DNA of 64,000 nt, taken from contig NZ_KK366049.1 of assembly GCF_000687165.1 (NCBI RefSeq), forward strand, positions 160,764 through 224,763, given 5' to 3'. Made by a program: the position numbers and the translations under genes. The DNA comes from Paracidovorax oryzae ATCC 19882 (GTDB lineage: Bacteria > Pseudomonadota > Gammaproteobacteria > Burkholderiales > Burkholderiaceae_C). Shown here piece by piece: positions 59,702 through 64,000 of the stretch. Under the pieces are notes generated by a model. It ran no database searches. It was not told the origin of the DNA and worked only from the letters and a program-made list of their open reading frames with translations. Each line of letters opens with the position of its first letter. Position 1 is the first letter of the stretch.

Positions 59702-61975
59702 ATGGAACCGAGAACAACGACAACCACGATGGCCGCGTCCGCGGGCCCGGCGGCGGAGCGCGGGCGTGTCGGCTGGCTGCGCCGGCTGTGGGCGCAGGAT
59801 GCCTTCGTCTACAGCCTGCGCGTTTTCATCGCGCTGAGCGGCGTGATGGCGCTGTGCTGGTGGCGCGACCAGGTGGCGCTGGTGACGCCGCTCTTCCTGG
59901 GCATCATCGCCGGCGCGATCGCCGAGACCGACGACAGCTGGCGCGGGCGCCTGCGCGCGGTGCTGGTCATGCTCGCGTGCTTCGCGCTCGCGGCGTTCTC
60001 CGTGGAGCTGCTGCTGCCGCATCCGGCCTGGTTCGTGGCGGGCCTGGCATGTTCCACCTTCGGCTTCACGATGCTGGGGGCCATCGGCGAGCGCTACCGG
60101 GCCATCGCGTCGGCGACCGTGATCCTGGCGCTCTACGCGGCCATCAGCGCATCCCCGGGGACGGTGGCCGGGCACGCGCCTGCCGGCGGTCCCTGGCATG
60201 TGCCGCTGCTGCTGCTGTCCGGCGCGGCGTGGTATGCGCTGCTGTCGCTGCTGTGGTGCGCGGCGTTCCCGCACCAGAAGGTGCGGCAGAACCTGGCGGG
60301 GCTCTACGACCAGCTGGGCGCCTACCTGCGGCTCAAGGCCAGCCTGTTCGAGCCGGTGCGCGGCGTGGACGTGGAGCGGCGGCGCCTGGCGCTGGCACAG
60401 ACGAATGGCCGCCTGGTGGCGGCCCTCAATGCCACCAAGGAAAGCATCTTCAGCCGCTGGGGCGCCGGCGCGCGCGACCTGCCGACGGGGCGGATGCTGC
60501 GGCACCTGAATCTCTATTTCATCGCCCAGGACATCCACGAGCGCGCCAGCTCCTCGCACCACCACTACAACGAGTGGGCGGACGTGCTGTTCCACAGCGA
60601 CGTGCTCTACCGCTGCCAGCGCGTGCTGCAGCTGCAGGGCGTGGAATGCGCGCGCATCGCCCAGGCGCTGCAGATGCACCAGCCCTTCGAGCGGGACGGC
60701 GCCGTGGCGCGTGCCATGGCCGACCTGCGCGACGCGATCGCCTACCTGGAGGCCCAGGGCCGGGCCGAATGGCAGCGCCCCCTGCGCAGCCTGCGCGCGC
60801 TGGCTCGCAACCTCGCCACGCTGGACGCGCAGCTCGACGCCGCCACCCACCCCGACGGCGGGGAGCGGGCGGGAGACAGCAGCCTGCTCGACCGCTCCCC
60901 GCGTTCGCTGGCCGACGCCTGGGGCCGGGTGCAGGCGCAGCTGCACGGCGGCTCGCCGCTGTTCCGGCACGCTGCGCGGCTGTCCCTGGCGCTGGCGGCG
61001 GGCCACGGCGTGATGCAGCTGATCGATCCCGTGCACGGCTACTGGATTCCACTGGCCACGCTGTTCGTGTGCCAGCCCACGTATGGCGCGACGCTGGCGC
61101 GCGTGGCGCAGCGCATCGCCGGCACGGCCGTCGGCCTGGTCGTGGGCTGGGCGCTGCTGCGGCTGTTCCCGAGCCTGCCGCTGCAGGCGCTCTTCGCCGT
61201 GGCGGCGGGGGTGCTGTTCTTCGTCACCCGCACCACGCACTACCTCACGGCCACGGCCGCCATCACGCTGCTGGTGCTCATGTGCTTCAACCAGGCCACC
61301 GGCGCTGCGCACGGGCTGATCCTGCCGCGCCTGCTGGACACGATGATCGGCAGCGCCATCGCCGCGGTGGCGATGCTGTGGGTGCTGCCGGACTGGCAGG
61401 GGCGCCGCCTGGCGGCCGTGGCGGCCCAGGCCCTGGCCGCGCATGCCCACTATCTGCGCGAGATCCTCTCGCAGTACGCCACCGGCAAGGCCGACGACCT
61501 GGACTACCGGCTCGCGCGGCGCAATGCGCACAACGCGGATGCGGCGTTCTCCACCACGCTCTCGCACCTGCTGCAGGAGCCGCGGCACGTGCGCTCGCAT
61601 TCGCTGGCCGGCATGCGCATGCTGGTGGCCTCGCACACCCTGCTGAGCTATCTCTCCGCCCTGGGCGCGCACCGGGCAGGGCCTGCGGGCCCTGCCGCGG
61701 ACCTGGCCCAGGAGGCCGGGGCGCACGCGGCCGGGCGGCTGGAGGCGCTGGCGGCGGCGCTGCGCCGCCAGGAAGGCGCGGCGCTGGAGGATGCCGGACG
61801 CGCACAGGCGCTGGCAGGCGCGCTGGAACAGGCGGCGGATGCCATGGCGCTGGGAGGGGATGGTGGTGCGGGAGAGGTGTCGGCGGAGACGTTGCGGATT
61901 CTGCAGACGCAGGTGGCGCTGGTGTGCCGGCAGATCGGGGTGATCGAGGGGGCTGTGGGGGAGTTGTTGGGGTGA
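59702..61975 (+). CDS. yccS: YccS-type FUSC inner-membrane protein
   Basis: This 757-residue protein is of the FUSC/YccS class: six N-terminal membrane helices (from SLRVFIALSGVMALCWW), a large cytosolic domain (about 210-410; HLNLYFIAQDIHERASSSHHHYNE), a second cluster of helices (about 425-560; YWIPLATLFVCQPTYGATLA) and a C-terminal cytosolic helical region. The two-fold arrangement is shared with aromatic-acid efflux proteins (AaeB); the YccS function itself is unknown. It starts 79 bases after ppc and ends just before a palindromic repeat that may terminate it. Confidence 0.9.
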   Translation: MEPRTTTTTMAASAGPAAERGRVGWLRRLWAQDAFVYSLRVFIALSGVMALCWWRDQVALVTPLFLGIIAGAIAETDDSWRGRLRAVLVMLACFALAAFSVELLLPHPAWFVAGLACSTFGFTMLGAIGERYRAIASATVILALYAAISASPGTVAGHAPAGGPWHVPLLLLSGAAWYALLSLLWCAAFPHQKVRQNLAGLYDQLGAYLRLKASLFEPVRGVDVERRRLALAQTNGRLVAALNATKESIFSRWGAGARDLPTGRMLRHLNLYFIAQDIHERASSSHHHYNEWADVLFHSDVLYRCQRVLQLQGVECARIAQALQMHQPFERDGAVARAMADLRDAIAYLEAQGRAEWQRPLRSLRALARNLATLDAQLDAATHPDGGERAGDSSLLDRSPRSLADAWGRVQAQLHGGSPLFRHAARLSLALAAGHGVMQLIDPVHGYWIPLATLFVCQPTYGATLARVAQRIAGTAVGLVVGWALLRLFPSLPLQALFAVAAGVLFFVTRTTHYLTATAAITLLVLMCFNQATGAAHGLILPRLLDTMIGSAIAAVAMLWVLPDWQGRRLAAVAAQALAAHAHYLREILSQYATGKADDLDYRLARRNAHNADAAFSTTLSHLLQEPRHVRSHSLAGMRMLVASHTLLSYLSALGAHRAGPAGPAADLAQEAGAHAAGRLEALAAALRRQEGAALEDAGRAQALAGALEQAADAMALGGDGGAGEVSAETLRILQTQVALVCRQIGVIEGAVGELLG

Positions 61976-62013
61976 GTTTTTGCCGGGGGCCGGGATGTGC
62001 GCCCGGCGGCGCA

Positions 62014-62047
62014 CCTACTTTCTTTTGCTTCGCCAAAAGAAAGTAGG
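62014..62047. repeat. Perfect 14-bp palindromic repeat unit
   Basis: CCTACTTTCTTTTG (62014-62027), loop CTTCGC, CAAAAGAAAGTAGG (62034-62047). Elements with CTTTCTTTTGCTTCGCCAAAAGAAAG are, in my experience, dispersed many times in Comamonadaceae genomes. It lies 38 bases after yccS and could act as its terminator. A related hairpin lies in the right-end cluster. Confidence 0.8.
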
Positions 62048-62469
62048 CAAAGAAAAGGCGAGCCCTGGTGTCTGCGTCCCCCTTCGCCCCGAAAGGGGCG
62101 AAGGGGGCAGCCTGTGGTGCTCGGAGGCAAGGCGCGGCTGCGGAACTCGCTGCGCGCTGGCGCGCTCCGCTCGGACAACCGCAGCCAGTCAGATGACGAA
62201 GCAGGCGTGTCCTTCGGCACGCCTGCGCGCCTTGCCTCCTGCGCTCCTCGGCGCAGCCACGAGGGCGGGGTGCCGCATACGGGCCATTGCTTCGCTCGGC
62301 CCTTGGTGCGCGAGTGCGTTGCACCGCGCACGGTGTTTCTTGGGACGGAACGTTGGGGTTTTTGCCGAGCGCAGCGACGGCCTGGAGGCCGAGCAACGCG
62401 AAGGCCCGGGTCACCCCTTCTGGATGCGCCTGGGGCGCGCAGGGGGGTGGGGTGGCGGGCGTGCCGAAG
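62048..62469. repeat. GC-rich dispersed-repeat region, no gene
   Basis: It contains CCCCCTTCGCCCC (62078-62090), loop GAAA, GGGGCGAAGGGGG (62095-62107), a perfect 13-bp stem. About 360 bases of GC-rich sequence follow, full of short inverted GC and GCTCGG/CCGAGC-type words and without any credible ORF. I take the block as a long dispersed element associated with the palindromes. This rests on resemblance and needs a genome-wide copy count. Confidence 0.55.
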
Positions 62470-62535
62470 GGGGCCTGTCAGGAATTTCGTGTTCAGGGCA
62501 TAGGGGCCTGTCAGGAATTTCGTGTTCAGGGCATA
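62470..62535. repeat. Tandem 33-bp duplication of IS left end
   Basis: The 33-bp unit beginning GGGGCCTGTCAGGAATTTCG and ending GTTCAGGGCATA occurs at 62470-62502 and again, identically, at 62503-62535. Each copy contains the full left inverted repeat of the adjacent IS256-type element, so the element has two left ends in direct tandem. Confidence 0.9.
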
Positions 62536-63856
62536 GCATGACGAACAGGAACACGTATGCCAAGCAAACTGAACCGACCGAAGAAGGCTGCGCCCGCGCT
62601 GCCAGCCATTCCTAAAGAGCTTCTTGACCAGTTTGGCCAGGGAGCCATGACGGCCGAGGCCATCAATGCGGCGTCAATGGCGTTCAAGAAGGCCTTGATC
62701 GAACGGGCGCTGGGTGCTGAGCTCAGCCACCACCTGGGCTACCCGCCAGGCACTGCCAAGCCCGAGGAGATGGCCAATCAGCGCAACGGCAAGAGCGGCA
62801 AGACCGTCCTGACCCAGGACGGGCCGCTGCAAGTCGACGTCCCCCGCGACCGAGATGCCTCGTTCGATCCCATTCTCATCCCCAAGCACGAGCGGCGTTT
62901 CACGGGCTTTGACGACAAGATCGTGGCCATGTATGCCCGGGGTATGACCGTGCGCGAGATCCAAGGCTTCCTCACAGAGCAGTACGGTGTGGATGTCTCG
63001 CCGGAGTTCATCAGTTCGGTCACCGACGCGGTGATGGCCGAAGTCACTGCCTGGCAGAGCCGACCTCTGGAGCCTATGTACCCGGTGGTGTTCTTCGACG
63101 CGCTGCGGGTCAAGATCCGCGAGGACGCGGTCGTGCGCAACAAGGCGATCTATCTGGCCCTTGGGGTGTTGGCCGACGGCTCACGTGACATCCTGGGACT
63201 GTGGATCGAAGGCACCGAGGGCGCCAAGTTCTGGATGAAGGTCTTCAACGATCTCAAGACGCGTGGCGTCAATGACATCCTGATCGCTGTCACGGATGGC
63301 CTCAAGGGCATGCCCGAAGCACTGGGGGCGGTGTTCCCGGCCACGACGCTTCAGACGTGCATCGTGCACCTGATCCGCGCCAGCCTGGACTTCGCCAGTT
63401 GGAAGGACCGCCGGGGGCTGGCTGCGGCGCTCAAGCCGGTTTACGCGGCCCCGACGATGGAGGCGGCCCTGGCCGAACTGGACGCCTTCGAGGCCGGCCC
63501 GTGGGGCCAGAAGTTTCCCACCGTCGTGGCGGCCTGGCGCAGAGCCTGGGATCGGGTCATCCCCTTCTTCGCCTTCCCGCCCGCCATCCGCAAGGTGATC
63601 TACACGACCAACGCCATCGAGAGCATCAACGCTCAACTGCGCAAGATCATCAAGACGCGGGGGCACTTTCCCAGCGACGACGCGGCCACCAAGCTGATCT
63701 GGCTGGCACTGCGCAACATCACGGCCGAGTGGGGACGGGCCGCCCAGGACTGGAAGAATGCGATGAATCAGTTTGCGATCCTCTACGCAGATCGATTCAT
63801 CAAACCCGCTGCGTAAGCAGCTTCATCGCCCTGAACACAAAAAATCTGACACTCCC
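62503..63856 (+). mobile_element. IS256-family insertion sequence
   Basis: The element spans the inner left inverted repeat (62503-62532) to the right inverted repeat (63828-63856) and encodes one transposase. Both ends share TGTCAG, seven variable bases, then GTGTTCAGGGC. About 1.35 kb is the normal size. The outer bases differ slightly, and no clear 8-9-bp target duplication is visible, partly because the left end is duplicated and the flanks are themselves repetitive. Confidence 0.88.
62557..63816 (+). CDS. IS256-family transposase
   Basis: This intact 419-residue DDE transposase has the mutator-type signatures YPVVFFDALRVKIRED (first Asp), DILIAVTDGLKGMPEAL (second Asp), TCIVHLIRASLDFASWKDR and VIYTTNAIESINAQLRK (Glu). 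The N-terminal helical DNA-binding part includes GMTVREIQGFLTEQYGVDVS. Nothing suggests inactivation. The start at 62557 lies within a typical leader after the left inverted repeat. Confidence 0.96.
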   Translation: MPSKLNRPKKAAPALPAIPKELLDQFGQGAMTAEAINAASMAFKKALIERALGAELSHHLGYPPGTAKPEEMANQRNGKSGKTVLTQDGPLQVDVPRDRDASFDPILIPKHERRFTGFDDKIVAMYARGMTVREIQGFLTEQYGVDVSPEFISSVTDAVMAEVTAWQSRPLEPMYPVVFFDALRVKIREDAVVRNKAIYLALGVLADGSRDILGLWIEGTEGAKFWMKVFNDLKTRGVNDILIAVTDGLKGMPEALGAVFPATTLQTCIVHLIRASLDFASWKDRRGLAAALKPVYAAPTMEAALAELDAFEAGPWGQKFPTVVAAWRRAWDRVIPFFAFPPAIRKVIYTTNAIESINAQLRKIIKTRGHFPSDDAATKLIWLALRNITAEWGRAAQDWKNAMNQFAILYADRFIKPAA

Positions 63857-64000
63857 GTTCCACGGCACACCCCACCCCCGAGCACCCCAGGTTGCCCCGT
63901 TCGCCCTGCGGGCGAACGGGGTCGCATCCAGCAGGGTCGCCCTTTCTTTGGTTACTTTCTTTCGGCGAAGCGAAAGAAAGTGACTCGCCCGCCGGGGCGA
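63857..64000. repeat. Right-hand palindrome cluster, mirror of 62014-62469
   Basis: It holds CCCCGTTCGCCC (63895-63906), loop TGC, GGGCGAACGGGG (63910-63921), and ACTTTCTTTC (63954-63963), loop GGCGAAGC, GAAAGAAAGT (63972-63981). The order is the reverse of the left cluster, and the bases just outside the right IS end (in reverse complement GGGGGTGGGGTG then GTGCCG-like) resemble those outside the left end. The block runs to the window edge, so its full extent is unknown. Confidence 0.75.

Noticed and set aside
59585..62014. 809-codon ORF on the minus strand
   Set aside because: Antisense to the YccS-type gene; low-complexity R/Q/H/G composition.

Overview
The window is GC-rich (roughly two-thirds or more G+C in most genes) and reads as a chromosome segment of a betaproteobacterium. 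The order purM / AI-2E transporter / hda / HAD / pcnB / folK, the hemCDXY operon divergent from ppc, the DUF3079, DUF3455 and DUF3034 proteins, an IPTL-CTERM protein and the palindromic repeats at the right end all point to Burkholderiales, most likely Comamonadaceae (Acidovorax-like). The genus is an inference from gene content, not a database match.

Layout. 1-10.3 kb: the 3' part of a thioester alpha-2-macroglobulin gene and, 3 kb on, pbpC (its usual partner); between them lie a DUF3079 protein, a secreted NTF2-like protein and a chemoreceptor with a C-terminal CheR-type tether. 10.4-18.7 kb: an EamA transporter, a lactate-dehydrogenase-like flavoenzyme, a second chemoreceptor, a DUF3455 lipoprotein, a DUF3034 plus exported truncated-haemoglobin pair, and dinB. 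18.7-19.7 kb: a two-gene toxin-antitoxin-like module with a predicted ADP-ribosyltransferase fold. 19.8-22.1 kb: an isochorismatase / DJ-1 / GlxA operon linked by 4-nt overlaps. 22.2-28.3 kb: AI-2E transporter, purM, hda, HAD phosphatase, pcnB, folK. 28.3-36.9 kb: Bug-type binding protein, a 19-cysteine copper-storage-like protein, a ferredoxin-flavin reductase, an epimerase-like protein, two secreted low-complexity proteins, and gcdR/gcdH/gcdG for glutarate/glutaryl-CoA catabolism. 36.9-39.2 kb: small ORFs and a glycine-rich IPTL-CTERM protein.

39.2-41.8 kb is an accessory island ending at tRNA-Leu(CAA). G+C drops to about 50%. It holds a frameshifted phage-like relic, a two-gene operon of unknown function whose first gene has HipA-like kinase motifs, and what looks like the 3' end of a nuclease gene. 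This is the best candidate for an undescribed system, with the ART-like module second.

41.8-62 kb is housekeeping: cysM, a Nudix hydrolase, tusA, galU, valS, an M48 peptidase, a VOC protein, an ABC-F ATPase, hemY-hemX-hemD-hemC (read right to left), ppc and a YccS-type FUSC membrane protein. The right end, 62.0-64.0 kb, is an IS256-family element with a duplicated left terminus, set between two clusters of perfect palindromes that mirror each other. No CRISPR array, rRNA gene or replication origin was seen.
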